A stretch of 64,000 bases of DNA. Origin: Thiorhodovibrio litoralis. GTDB lineage: Bacteria; Pseudomonadota; Gammaproteobacteria; Chromatiales; Chromatiaceae. The DNA is taken from the NCBI RefSeq assembly GCF_033954455.1, contig NZ_CP121473.1, positions 4,326,501-4,390,500 of the forward strand, read 5' to 3'. Position 1 is the stretch's first letter. The number at the start of each line of letters is the position of its first letter. Below, piece after piece: positions 26,821 through 35,800 of this stretch. A program made the position numbers and the translations under genes. Below the pieces are notes generated by a model. That model was not told the DNA's origin. It saw only the letters and a program-made list of their open reading frames with translations, and searched no databases.

Positions 26821-27054
26821 TCAATGACTGGAATCGTCGATAATGCTGGCAAGCGGTTCCGTCCGCCCGTTATCGATCTCGGCCAGCACCTGTTGAACCA
26901 TTGCATCCCATTTCGCATCGCTTGTGTGGTCGAAGACCTCTTGCCAATGGGCGTTATCCCGCAGTTCATCGAGGACCAGTGTGGCAATGGCATCTTGAAC
27001 CATTGCAGGGCGCTTCGCGACCTCGGCCATGGCCTGTTCAAACAGTTGGGTCAT
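26821..27054 (-). CDS. Antitoxin-like small protein, orphan
   Basis: The 77-residue protein (MTQLFEQAMAEVAKRPAMVQDAIATLVLDELRD, then AEIDNGRTEP) resembles small acidic antitoxins that usually precede a RelE/ParE-type toxin. No toxin gene is found next to it. The IS4-type element at 27070-29430 inserted 15 bases before its start codon, cutting it from any native promoter. A C-terminal fragment of a sister gene remains at 29450-29560 on the other side of the element. Confidence 0.55.
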   Translation of the reverse strand: MTQLFEQAMAEVAKRPAMVQDAIATLVLDELRDNAHWQEVFDHTSDAKWDAMVQQVLAEIDNGRTEPLASIIDDSSH

Positions 27055-27076
27055 CGTTGGTCTTCAACCCATACCA

Positions 27077-28447
27077 TTACCCATAACTATCCCTGACGCT
27101 GCGGTAAGCCTCCAGCGCCATGACAAAATCGGGGATGCGCTGCAACCCAATCCAGAGCGTCTTCGGTCCCGGGAACCCATCGGATTTGCGGTTGAGAAAG
27201 CCGCCCAGGGAGGCGACCATGCGCACCATGGTATCGAGCGAGGGCGGCTGCTCGGGTGGCGCTTGTTTCTGGGTGACCAGATAGACCGCCTTCCATTCCT
27301 CCTCGGCAAAGACCGCATCGCAAGGCAACTCCGGGCACTCGCGCCCGAGCATGGTCAGGTACAGCACCCGCCACGCGATGATCATGTACAAAGCGAGCGC
27401 CGGCTCCAGGCGCTCGCGCGTCTCGAGCTGCAGCTCCTCGATGCGGCAGCCACTTTTTAAGATCCGGAAAAAAATTTCCACTTGCCACCTGCAAAGATAC
27501 CAGGAGAGCGTCTCGATGGCCTCTTGGGCGCTCTGCACCGCCAGATTGGTCAGCAACAGCCAGTTGAGTGGCTCCTCGCCGGCGGGTGGATTGACCTCGG
27601 TGGCGAGCAAGGCCGTGACCGTGACATCGGGCAAGGTGCGATCCGGGCGCCAGGGTGCCTTCAGGGTCACGCGCACCACCTTGATCTCCTGCTTGACCTG
27701 GCGTGCTTTGGCCCCCTTGGTGGCGGGACGCTCGAAGGTGATCTCGGTGAGCACCGCAGCGGCGTCCAGGGCCTCATTGAGCTTTCTGCCATCGGCCAAG
27801 CAGCGGTCGCGATGCTGCACCCGTACCAGCCAATCGGCGCTGTTCTCGGGGATGGGCGCTTCAACAAACAGGTCGTAGATGTCGCCCTCGCGATCGGCAA
27901 CATAGGTCAAGCGCGTGTCGCTCAGTTCCTCGGCCAGCGCATTGACGCGCGCGTAGCCATCGACCCAGCGCACGCTTTCTTTCTCCTCCAGTGGGCGGCG
28001 CGAGTCTTTGTCCTGGCCCAGGCTACCGGGCTCGCGCACAAAAGTGTGCAAATCCAGCAGCCCCAGCGCGAGGCGCTCGGGCGTGACCGCCAAGGTGGGA
28101 TGGATGTACATCCCATAGCGGCTCTCAAAGTTCAGTGGCCCAAGACCGACAATGCCTTTTTTGGTTGTATAGTCCAGCTCGCTGGTATCTTGGATACACA
28201 GCACCCGCGGATGCTCGCGCAGACGTTCTTCGGTACAAGCAAAATGGGGTGCGAGGATCTGCTCGGCGGTGACCGTGGGATGATCGAAAAAGCGATAGGC
28301 GGCCCGGGTCTCATACCAACCGTTGCAAGCCCCGGGAATACTTTGTGTCGGCTTGGCGCCGAGGGTTTCAAGCACCTGTTGGGCGCGATGATTCAGGCGC
28401 TTGTCGCCCAGAGAGATGTCCTGCAGTTCAGAGGCCAGCGCGATCAT
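27077..28447 (-). CDS. IS4-family (Tn5-like) transposase
   Basis: The true start is ATG 28447, overlapping the DUF4338 stop; the open frame extends 170 codons further up only as a shadow of that gene. The 456-residue protein opens with ALASELQDISLGDKRLNHRAQ and has the IS4 catalytic residues: IQDTSELDY (first Asp), VADREGDIYDL (second Asp) and the YREK signature YLCRWQVEIFFRILK. GWYETRAAYRFF matches Tn5-type N-terminal domains. Confidence 0.95.
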   Translation of the reverse strand: MIALASELQDISLGDKRLNHRAQQVLETLGAKPTQSIPGACNGWYETRAAYRFFDHPTVTAEQILAPHFACTEERLREHPRVLCIQDTSELDYTTKKGIVGLGPLNFESRYGMYIHPTLAVTPERLALGLLDLHTFVREPGSLGQDKDSRRPLEEKESVRWVDGYARVNALAEELSDTRLTYVADREGDIYDLFVEAPIPENSADWLVRVQHRDRCLADGRKLNEALDAAAVLTEITFERPATKGAKARQVKQEIKVVRVTLKAPWRPDRTLPDVTVTALLATEVNPPAGEEPLNWLLLTNLAVQSAQEAIETLSWYLCRWQVEIFFRILKSGCRIEELQLETRERLEPALALYMIIAWRVLYLTMLGRECPELPCDAVFAEEEWKAVYLVTQKQAPPEQPPSLDTMVRMVASLGGFLNRKSDGFPGPKTLWIGLQRIPDFVMALEAYRSVRDSYG

Positions 28448-29325
28448 GCCACCACCCCCAGGGCGGCGCGGAAGTCCGCCGCCAGCGGGTAGACATAGAT
28501 CGCCTTGCGCGGCAGCGCGGCCCGATGGGTGCGGTCGCACTTGCCGCGCCCGGTGGTTTCGCCCAAGTCGTGCCAGTTGGCGGCACGGTAACAGGTCCCG
28601 GCAAAGCGTGGGGTCTCGACAAAGGTCTCCAGCAGCACCAGACGCTCGCCATAGCGGGCGGGAAAGTCGACACTGACTTGCCGCGCGGCCAAGGACAGCA
28701 CCTTGGAGGCGAGGTGTTTGACCTGCACCCAGGGCAGGATGAGGAAGCGGGCGTTGTTGAGCACCCGTCCCAGGTGTGCTTGGCGCTGCGCGGGCGTCCA
28801 GCCAATCCAGCGGTCGCGGGCAGCGACTTTCCAGGCCGCCGCGCCAAAGCCGATGGCGCCGAGCAGACCGCCATCCCACTGGATCAGGTAGCGCAGCTGC
28901 GCACCAGGCAGGGGACTGTAGCCGAGGTAGTGGTAGCGCTCGATCAGGCCGTTCCATAATTGCGAGGCCCTTCGATCATCAACGCGCGCCAGGCGCAAGC
29001 CGCTGAGCGCGCGCAGCGGGACGGACACTGGGATCGGTTCGGGCCGGGACTCGGGGCGCGGGACGAAGCGCCGCCCATTGCCATTGCCGCAGGTCGGTGG
29101 CGGCAGCACAATGAGCCCGGCACGATGCAACCGCAGCAGTCCCACCCGGGCACTCATGAGCTTGGGGCGGCCTTGGATATCGGTCCACTCCAGCGCGCGG
29201 CACACCCGCCGAGCGATCTCCGCGCGCAGCGGCGGCTGCGCCAGCGCGATCTCCTGGCGAATGCGCGCTAAGTCGGTCTCGTTGAAAGGGCGCCCACATA
29301 AACGGCTTGGAATCGCTTGGTCCAT
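28444..29325 (-). CDS. DUF4338 (DruA-like) protein carried by the IS4-type element
   Basis: The 293-residue protein is a DUF4338 member, the family of DruA of the Druantia antiphage system. Characteristic segments are LWNGLIERYHYLGYSPLPGAQLRY, GFGAAAWKVAARDRWIGW, LNNARFLILPWVQVKHLASKVLS and LLETFVETPRFAGTCYRAANW. Its stop overlaps the transposase start by ATGA. No other Druantia gene (such as the large helicase) is nearby, so here it is an IS accessory gene. Its biochemical role is unknown. Confidence 0.85.
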   Translation of the reverse strand: MDQAIPSRLCGRPFNETDLARIRQEIALAQPPLRAEIARRVCRALEWTDIQGRPKLMSARVGLLRLHRAGLIVLPPPTCGNGNGRRFVPRPESRPEPIPVSVPLRALSGLRLARVDDRRASQLWNGLIERYHYLGYSPLPGAQLRYLIQWDGGLLGAIGFGAAAWKVAARDRWIGWTPAQRQAHLGRVLNNARFLILPWVQVKHLASKVLSLAARQVSVDFPARYGERLVLLETFVETPRFAGTCYRAANWHDLGETTGRGKCDRTHRAALPRKAIYVYPLAADFRAALGVVA

Positions 29326-29449
29326 GGTCTCCCGTCCCCTTGCTGAAGATGAAAGGGCATCTCAGCAGAACTCGGGAGCTGTGTCCAGCCCCGGACGACG
29401 CTGGGGCGGGGAGATATGGGTAATGGTATGTCTTCAACCAGCCACATAG

Positions 29450-29560
29450 TCAAGATAACGTTATGCCTTGCATGAGCTTGACGAGTGGTTCCGTTCGCTT
29501 GTCATCAATCTCGGCCTGAGCCTTTCGAACAATGGGCACCCAATTCTCATTGCTCGTGTG
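29450..29560 (-). pseudogene. Antitoxin C-terminal fragment
   Basis: Minus-strand codons read HTSNENWVPIVRKAQAEIDDKRTEPLV and stop at 29450, matching the last third of the antitoxin-like protein at 26821-27054 (HTSDAKWDAMVQQVLAEIDNGRTEPL). The N-terminal part is absent. It marks an old duplication of the antitoxin gene on the two sides of the later IS4-type insertion. Confidence 0.6.
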
Positions 29561-29580
29561 GGCGTGCGGGGTGCTTCCCG

Positions 29581-30519
29581 TTAGTGATCCCGGCGCTGTT
29601 TGGCGAGCCAGGCTTCAATCACCTTGGGATCAAGACCTTTGAGCCGATCCTCGGGATCAAGTCCCTTGAGCCGTTGCTCGGGGTCGAGTCCCTTGAGCCG
29701 AGCTTCGGGATCGAGTCCCTTGAGCAGTTGCTCGGGATCGAAGTGTTTGAGGATCGCTTCGGGATCCTGCTGGATGACGTCCTCGATTACCATCTGATGT
29801 GTTTCGCGGATGAACTGTTCCATGGTGTAGGCCATTGTTGGTGCCTCGCGTCGGTAGAGTAGGTAAAGACGTTCGAGCAGCTCCCAGTGGCCGCGTTGCG
29901 GCGTGCCGCGATGGTGTGCGCGGTAGTGCTCCAGCCCCTGGCGCATCCGATCCCGTTCACTGGCAAAGAGTTCCCAGGCGGCATTGCGGGGGTGTTGTTC
30001 GATCCGGTTGAGCACGATGATTCGCACCCGATGAGCGCCCCAAGGCAGATCATAAACGCCTTTCCAGGCGGTGGGTTGCAGATCATAGTCGCGCGCGAGC
30101 CCCTCGGGATAGCGTGTGGCGACCGAATAAAGGCCGAAGGCGGCGAGCGGGTGGCGGGCGTTCTCGGCATTCAGGTTGACCTTGCGGTAGAGCACGAAGT
30201 AACTGATCAATTCGTCCAGCGACCAGGCATCCAGCGGCTCGTGGCGGGATTTGTAGCTCAGCAGGTTGATGGCGCGCAGATTCTCCAGCCCATCAGGTAG
30301 CGGATCGGGCAGGCGCGGCCGTTTCCGTCTCGATGGAGCAGCGGCCTCGACTTCTTCGATAATAGCCACATCGAGCTCTTGGCTGATCAGCGCCAGTTCT
30401 TGCTCGAGTTCCACCCGCCAAGGTGCGCCGGCAAAGACGTCGACCAGCGCGATGCCAAAGGCCCGGTGCCAATCGCGTAGCCGCTCTTCGTCAGGATTGT
30501 TGCGAGATTCGGAGGTCAT
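29581..30519 (-). CDS. Unrecognised protein, possible nuclease-like fold, with nine-residue repeats
   Basis: The 312-residue protein has RVELEQELALISQELDVAIIEE near the N-terminus, which could be strands of a PD-(D/E)xK-like core, but the catalytic set is not clear. The middle is helical with LDELISYFVLYRKVNLNAEN. The last 60 residues are repeats of the form KGLDPExRL. I know similar proteins from Chromatiaceae only as hypothetical, often near Rpn-like genes. The IS66-type element begins 20 bases upstream of the start, so native expression is probably lost or altered. Confidence 0.55.
   Translation of the reverse strand: MTSESRNNPDEERLRDWHRAFGIALVDVFAGAPWRVELEQELALISQELDVAIIEEVEAAAPSRRKRPRLPDPLPDGLENLRAINLLSYKSRHEPLDAWSLDELISYFVLYRKVNLNAENARHPLAAFGLYSVATRYPEGLARDYDLQPTAWKGVYDLPWGAHRVRIIVLNRIEQHPRNAAWELFASERDRMRQGLEHYRAHHRGTPQRGHWELLERLYLLYRREAPTMAYTMEQFIRETHQMVIEDVIQQDPEAILKHFDPEQLLKGLDPEARLKGLDPEQRLKGLDPEDRLKGLDPKVIEAWLAKQRRDH
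29641..29748 (-). repeat. Four tandem 27-bp repeats encoding KGLDPExRL
   Basis: Units at 29641, 29668, 29695 and 29722 are each 27 bases, closely similar, and encode nine residues (KGLDPE plus RL or LL). Weaker copies lie on both sides. The array codes for the C-terminal tail of the 29581-30519 protein and keeps frame with any change in copy number. Confidence 0.9.
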
Positions 30520-30571
30520 GGGCGAAGTTTAGCCGACATGTAAATATTCGATCTACCCTTTGCCATAAGAA

Positions 30572-31429
30572 TCAGCGGGTAAGGATTTCGCGAAAGCGTC
30601 GATCCAGCGGGTAAGTCCATATATCCTTGATTGCGACACTCTGGATGCCGGCCGGTCCGAGTTTGCCACGGCCTTTGGTTTGTCCCAAGTAGGTCCAGTT
30701 GGCCGCCTTGTAGCAGGTGCCGCGAAAGCGCGGTGTCTCGACAAAGGTCTCCAACAGCAGCGGGCGGTAGCCGTAGATGGCCAACCAATCCTCGGGTAGG
30801 AGTTTCGCCGCCTGCGCCAAGAGCATCGAGGCCAGATTCTTGGAGCGGACCCAGGGCAAGATCAAGAAGCGGGCATTGTTGACCACCCGATGCAGATGGC
30901 GCTGACGTTGCTCATGCGTCCAGCCAATGAAGTGATCGCGCGGAGCGCACATCCAAGCCGCAGCGCCAAAGCCGAGCGCGGCAACGGGCTGCTCGGCGCT
31001 GTAGACCAAATAGCGCAGCTGCGCCCCCGGCAGTGGCGTATGCCCGAGGTAGTGGTAGCGCTCGATGAGCTCGTTGTACAGGCGTGATTGAGCCTTCTCG
31101 CGCACGCACGAGAAGACCAAGGGTCTGAGCACCGCAGCCGGTTGCTCAAGCACTGGTTGCGGATCACTGAGCGCGCTGAGGCGCACGCGCGCATCGGGGC
31201 GGGGGTTGCGCGGCGGCGGCAACGTGATGAGCCCGTCCTCGTGCATGCGCAGCATCGCCACCCGAGCGGACATGTCCTTCAAGCCACCGTCAGGCTTGTG
31301 CCAGGCGAGTACCTGGCAGGTCAGGCGCGAGAGTGCGGCGCGGGTGCGGGTTGGATCCTCGGCAATCAGCGCGCGAATCAGCGCGATGTCATCGGCCTGG
31401 AACTCGCGCCCGCAATAGCGATGACTCAT
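30572..31429 (-). CDS. DUF4338 (DruA-like) protein carried by the IS66-type element
   Basis: The 285-residue protein is a second DUF4338 member, clearly related to that at 28444-29325: LYNELIERYHYLGHTPLPGAQLRY, GFGAAAWMCAPRDHFIGW, VVNNARFLILPWVRSKNLASMLL and LLETFVETPRFRGTCYKAANW. Here it lies after the transposase and its ATG overlaps the transposase stop (ATGA at 31426-31429). It has no other Druantia partner. The gene order relative to the transposase is the reverse of that in the IS4-type element. Confidence 0.85.
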   Translation of the reverse strand: MSHRYCGREFQADDIALIRALIAEDPTRTRAALSRLTCQVLAWHKPDGGLKDMSARVAMLRMHEDGLITLPPPRNPRPDARVRLSALSDPQPVLEQPAAVLRPLVFSCVREKAQSRLYNELIERYHYLGHTPLPGAQLRYLVYSAEQPVAALGFGAAAWMCAPRDHFIGWTHEQRQRHLHRVVNNARFLILPWVRSKNLASMLLAQAAKLLPEDWLAIYGYRPLLLETFVETPRFRGTCYKAANWTYLGQTKGRGKLGPAGIQSVAIKDIWTYPLDRRFREILTR

Positions 31430-33175
31430 GAACTGTCGATGCCAGGAGGTGACTCAGTGGCATTCGCCAGCGCCGCCGGCCGACACAGCTCGGCACGGCG
31501 CGCCGCGTCCATCGACCAAGGGAGGAACCTCTCCAGATCACTCGGCGCCTGCCCGCCGGCCTCGGCGCAAGCGCTGAGATAGGCGCTCAGCCAGGCACGC
31601 GGATTCATGCCCCACAGCGCCAGGGTCTGGAAGATGGAGAACAGCATGGCCGCAAGCTGCGCGCTCCAAATACTCCCGTAGCCATAATAATTCTTTCGCC
31701 CACAGACCGGCGTGCGAATCGTTTCTTCGGCACGATTGTTATCCATCGGCACCTCGGGGTGCGCGACAAAGACCGTCAGCCCCGACCAATGCGTGAGCAG
31801 ACTGCTGAGCACCTTGTTGCGCCGGACGTAAGCGGTCTTCGGCAAAGCCGCTTCGGTGGTGTCTTGTGCCAACAGCCGTTCGGCCTCAGAGCGCATGTCC
31901 GCGAGCGCCGCCTGCAAAGCCGCATGGGGTTGTTGAAACCCGCCACCTTGCTCGGCCACCGGACGCTCGGGATCCCAATGCGCCAGGCGCTGTTGGTTGA
32001 GGTGGTAGAGCGTGGCGATGCGCGCCTTCCACTGTAGCGCCCAGTCTTCCAACGCCGGCAGCGCGCGTCCGGCTTCCAAAAAGTCGCGACGCACATGCGC
32101 CCAACAGAACGCCAGCAGGATGTTCTCGGCCAGGCGCGCGAGCTTTTTGTAGGCGCTGTAGCGATCACAGACAATGATCACCCGCTGGCCCTGCAAGCCG
32201 GCAAAATGCGCGCCGGGCACCGCTGCGCTGCGGCTCGGATCAATGCAGTAAAAGACCACCGAGGTCGAGCGCGTCAGCCACAGATACCAGCGGGTGCCGA
32301 CCTTGCCCTCCAGATCCGACGAAGACTTCCCAGCGCGTCTCGTCATTGTGAAACAGCGCCTCGCTCATCTGCTTGCAGTACAGCGCCTCAAGCACGAGCT
32401 CGAACAGCCCGGCAAGGCGTTGCAGACCACCGGCCAGCGTGCCGGGTGAGACCGGCAGGCTCCGATCGGCAAGGTCTTGCAGCCAACGGTGGCTGGGTTG
32501 GCTATAGCGGTATTTGCTCAGCAGCGCCTCGACCCAGAAGCTCACGCCAAAGGGACTGCGTGGAATCAATCGCGCCGGTGGCGGGGCGCTGATCACCGCC
32601 GGGGTGTCGTCGCAGCAACAACCGGGGTGGCGGGTGTAGGCACAACGGGTGATGCGTCGGGTATAGGCGCGCACCTCCACCTCAATGACGTCGCTTTGCT
32701 CGTCCAGCCCCGGGGCACGCTGGTAGGGTAAGCCGCAGTGCGCGCAGCTGCCCGCCCTGTCGGGCAGATCCTGCGTTTCGGTGAGCACCGGCAGCGATGG
32801 ACGCGGGGTGCGCCCATGCCCGGGGCTGCCGGGTTGCTGACCGCGCGGGCGCTTGGATTCGCCCTCGCCCTCAGCCTTGTCTTTGGCCTTGTCCTTCTCC
32901 GAGGGCAGCGGGCTGTGCTTCTCGCTTTTCTTGCCAAACAGCCGCTGTTTGAGGTCTTTGATGGTGGCGTCTTTGTGCGCCAGTTCCTGCTTCAGCGCCT
33001 CGATCTGGACCTTGGCGCGATCATGCTGCGCTTGCCAGTAGGCTGCTTGCGCGCGCAGCTCGATCAGCTCTTGCTTGCTGATCGCTTCCCACTCTTGAGC
33101 GAACGGCAGACCCTGGACGCCATCCGCGTGCTGGCTCGGATGTGGAGATGGATCGAGATGCGCCATGGCTTCCAT
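31426..33175 (-). pseudogene. IS66-family TnpC transposase, frameshifted
   Basis: The first frame (33175 to about 32320) has the coiled-coil and zinc-finger N-terminus (KQELIELRAQAAYWQ, SCAHCGLPYQRAPGLDEQSDVIEVEVRAYTRR... cysteines) and HNDETRW with the first Asp. One extra G near 32320 breaks the frame; the second frame resumes as LEGKVGTRWYLW and holds ICDRYSAYKKL-like VCDRYSAYKKL (second Asp) and NNRAEETIRT (Glu), ending at 31426. Removing that base restores about 580 residues. The break may be a real mutation or a sequencing error. Confidence 0.85.
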
Positions 33176-33417
33176 GGCGAACGTTGTACGATATTTTTTC
33201 CGTTGTGTCCCGTACTATTTTCGGATCCCGAAGGGCGGGACCGAATATTTACGCCGACATCACCGTAAGCCCTTGTTTCTATATTTTCTCAAAAAAAATA
33301 GCCCACCAAAACTGTTGTTTGGAAATCGCGACTCGAACGCGCTGCCATGACGGAACTTTGTGTACACCCATCTGTTGGGTTCCGAAAAAGTTTAAATCTG
33401 TGTATTTCTAACTTGGG

Positions 33418-35523
33418 TTAGACAGCCGACACTTTGTGAAATTGCAGCCAGGCCAGGCGGGCGAAGCCGTCTTGGACGGTTTCATCAATGGCATAGGCTT
33501 GCTCGATGAGCTTCTCGGCTTGCGCTAGGTCGTCGAGGTAGCCGTGCAGCAATGCGAGTAGGATCAGGCCCTCCCCTGTTTTGGCGTGCTGATCGGCTTT
33601 GGTCATGGCTTGCAGGAAGGCTCGGGAGCTGAGCCATTGCGGTTTGTAATGGATGATTGCATGGCCGATGCCTTCGCAATGATGGGCTGTTTGGCTGAAG
33701 AGCTCGGCGAGTTTGCCCCAGTAGTGAATGGTCGGTGGCTCCGGGGTCTGTGGTGCGGGAACAGGCGGCTTTGGCGCATCCAGTTCGGCGAGTTTGATGG
33801 CGAGCAGCAGGCTGCGTTGGGCGCTGGGTTGGGTGCAGGCGGCCTGGAGTGGCTCATTGATAGCGACTAGCCCGGGATACCAGGGCGGGTTGGGCTGAGC
33901 ATGCCTGATCCAGCCGCCGCCGAGCATCCAGACGTTGGCGCCTGTTGCTCCCGCCAGTGAGGTGACGGCGGTGTTGGGGCCGATGATCAGGTCGAGCGCC
34001 TGGTAGAGGGCGGCGCAGTCATCGAGGTCGTCTTTCAGGTCAAGCTCCTGTCCGCCGAAATTGACGATGTCGACACCGAAGCTGTCTCGCGCGTGGGCAA
34101 GCTCGTCGGCGCATTCGCCGTATTGCAGGTTGATGAATTTGTTGCCGGGCAGGGAGAGAATCGGACCCCAGTCGTCGATGTCGGTGTAGCCAACGTCGCG
34201 CCGCGCGCTGCGCAGACCGCTGCGCCAGGCGAAGCCGACTTTGCGGCCTTGGCCTAGCGCGGCGAGGCGGGCTTTCCAGTAGGCGACGCGCTCCGGGTCC
34301 GGCTTGAGGTAGCCCTGGTGTTGCCCTTGTCCGGGAAAGTCGGCGAGCCTTTTGCGGTAGATGCCGGGGAGGCTGCCAGCAGCGATCTGGTAGTCGACCT
34401 CTTGGCCGGCTGGCAGCTTGGGCTTGGGGCCGGTTTTGTTTCTGGCGCGGTCGACCGGGTGGATGATGGCTTGGGGGAAGGAGCGCGCGAACAGGGGGGC
34501 AAGGCGCGGGTCGCAGTCGATGATGACCTGGCCTGCGTCGCGAATCAGATCGGGGAGGCAGTTGGCGAAGAGGATTTCATCGCCGACGCCCTGTTCAGCG
34601 TAGACCAGGATGGTTTTGTCGCTGATGTCGCCCGGCCCTGCTGGCGGATCGGGGCTGCCTGCGTTGTCGGGGGCCTGTCCATTGGATCGGTGCCCATTGG
34701 GTTGCAGCCCATCGGGCGGGAGCAAATGCGGATACGGATAGCGGGCATGGGCGAGGGGCGTCAGCCGCTTGCGCGTCTCATACGCGGACCAGCCGTTGGC
34801 AAGGTCGCCGCCGGCGAGCCGCTCGATGGACTGGTTATAGGCGGCGGCGGGCTCGTCGGGGTTGAGCTCGAGCGCGCGCTGGTAGCAACGGCTGCCTTCT
34901 TGCGGCTGATTGCAGGCGGAGAGGACGTCGCCCAGGTTGGTCCAGGCGCAAGCGTTTTTGGGGTCGAGCTCGACGGTTTTTTCGAGGATGGGGCGGGCTT
35001 CTTCGAGCTTGCCCTGTTCCCGCAGCGCGGAGCCAAGGTTGCTGTAGTAGTGGCTGTTGCCGGGTTGCAGCTGCGCGGCGCGAACAAAGGCGTTGGTGGC
35101 CTGCTCGTACTCGCGCAGCCGGATGTGCATGGCGCCGAGGTTGTTCCAGGCGTCGGCGTGGCCGGGGTTTCGTGCAATGGTCTGTTCGAAGGCGGCGGCG
35201 GCGTCGCGGATGCGACCGATGGGCTCGAGCGCCAGGCCGAGCATGAAGTGCAGCTCGGCGCGTTCGGGGGCTTCGATCAGCGCCTGGCGCAAGTACTTGG
35301 CGGCCTGTTCGTGCTGGCCTTGATCGAGCAGCGCGGTGGCGAGCTCGGCCAGCGCCTGGGGGTCGTAGGGGTCTTCGGCGAGACGGGCGCGTGCGGTGGC
35401 TTCCGCCTGGGTTGAGAGCGGGGTTGCTCGCGCGGGCGATGGTTGGTTGACGGCGCGTGCCTCGGGCTCGGCAACAGTGGCGGTCTCGGTCATGCTGCCG
35501 TCCAACGGTCGGGTCTCTTTCAT
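33418..35523 (-). CDS. TPR protein with glycosyltransferase-like C-terminal domain
   Basis: Residues about 40-235 hold five or six TPR units (QALAELATALLDQGQHEQAAKYLRQAL, AWNNLGAMHIRLREYEQATNAF, YYSNLGSALREQGKLEEARPIL). From about 290 a GT-B-like domain follows (ILVYAEQGVGDEILFANCLPDL, KVGFAWRSGL, LDLIIGPNTAVTSLAGATG), the type found in TPR-linked sugar transferases. The C-terminus (AEKLIEQAYAIDETVQDGFARLAW) repeats the motif of the IS-split gene at 19280-23409. Start could be Met 11. The role is probably glycan or protein glycosylation in the cytoplasm. Confidence 0.75.
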   Translation of the reverse strand: MKETRPLDGSMTETATVAEPEARAVNQPSPARATPLSTQAEATARARLAEDPYDPQALAELATALLDQGQHEQAAKYLRQALIEAPERAELHFMLGLALEPIGRIRDAAAAFEQTIARNPGHADAWNNLGAMHIRLREYEQATNAFVRAAQLQPGNSHYYSNLGSALREQGKLEEARPILEKTVELDPKNACAWTNLGDVLSACNQPQEGSRCYQRALELNPDEPAAAYNQSIERLAGGDLANGWSAYETRKRLTPLAHARYPYPHLLPPDGLQPNGHRSNGQAPDNAGSPDPPAGPGDISDKTILVYAEQGVGDEILFANCLPDLIRDAGQVIIDCDPRLAPLFARSFPQAIIHPVDRARNKTGPKPKLPAGQEVDYQIAAGSLPGIYRKRLADFPGQGQHQGYLKPDPERVAYWKARLAALGQGRKVGFAWRSGLRSARRDVGYTDIDDWGPILSLPGNKFINLQYGECADELAHARDSFGVDIVNFGGQELDLKDDLDDCAALYQALDLIIGPNTAVTSLAGATGANVWMLGGGWIRHAQPNPPWYPGLVAINEPLQAACTQPSAQRSLLLAIKLAELDAPKPPVPAPQTPEPPTIHYWGKLAELFSQTAHHCEGIGHAIIHYKPQWLSSRAFLQAMTKADQHAKTGEGLILLALLHGYLDDLAQAEKLIEQAYAIDETVQDGFARLAWLQFHKVSAV

Positions 35524-35800
35524 TGCCCCTTCATTCCCTCAGGGCGCCGTGCTGCGCCAGATCAGGCGTTCGAAGCCCAGCGCGACCACGGCGTGGGGTC
35601 TTTGAAAGACCGCAGCCAAAATCAGGCTGAGCAAATCCAATGTTTTAAGATTGTTCCAGCGATGCGGTGTTCCATCGCGCCTTTCCGTCAGTCTAGCCGA
35701 TTTGGTCAAGGCTGGGAGCAACGCGGCGCGACGGCTCCATACGTCAAGGTGAAACATGCACTTGGTCATCCAGCTGGCGGGACCATTGGTGTTCCTCCAG
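35524..35800. other. Intergenic, no recognised gene
   Basis: A 91-codon minus frame overlaps this gap and the permease stop, but its content (Trp- and Arg-rich, no pattern) looks non-coding. Promoter sequence for the TPR gene probably lies here. Confidence 0.4.

Larger units (their letters stand above)
27070..29430 (-). mobile_element. IS4-type (Tn5-like) insertion sequence with DUF4338 gene
   Basis: Perfect 16-base inverted repeats, CATACCATTACCCATA, lie at 27070-27085 and 29415-29430. The same 9 bases, tcttcaacc, flank both ends (27061-27069 and 29431-29439), the target length of Tn5-like IS4 elements. The element is 2361 bp. It carries a DUF4338 gene followed by a transposase gene with a 4-base ATGA overlap; the transposase stop lies inside the left repeat. 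Both genes are intact, so it is probably a recent and possibly active arrival. Confidence 0.95.
30540..33252 (-). mobile_element. IS66-family insertion sequence with DUF4338 gene
   Basis: The ends are GTAAATATTCGATC at 30540 and, read inward from 33252, GTAAATATTCGGTC; the GTAA start is typical for IS66. The same 8 bases, gccgacat, flank both ends (30532-30539 and 33253-33260), the IS66 target length. The element is 2713 bp. It has a TnpC-type transposase gene (frameshifted) followed by a DUF4338 gene with an ATGA overlap, and no tnpA or tnpB, as in the ISBst12 subgroup. Confidence 0.95.

Noticed and set aside
28448-28957. 170-codon N-terminal extension of the IS4-type transposase frame
   Set aside because: It overlaps the DUF4338 gene in another frame and is Arg/Pro/Ala-rich. 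The transposase starts at 28447.
34318-35415. Plus-strand frame of 365 codons opposite the TPR gene
   Set aside because: Gly/Val-rich product without pattern; shadow of the TPR protein gene.
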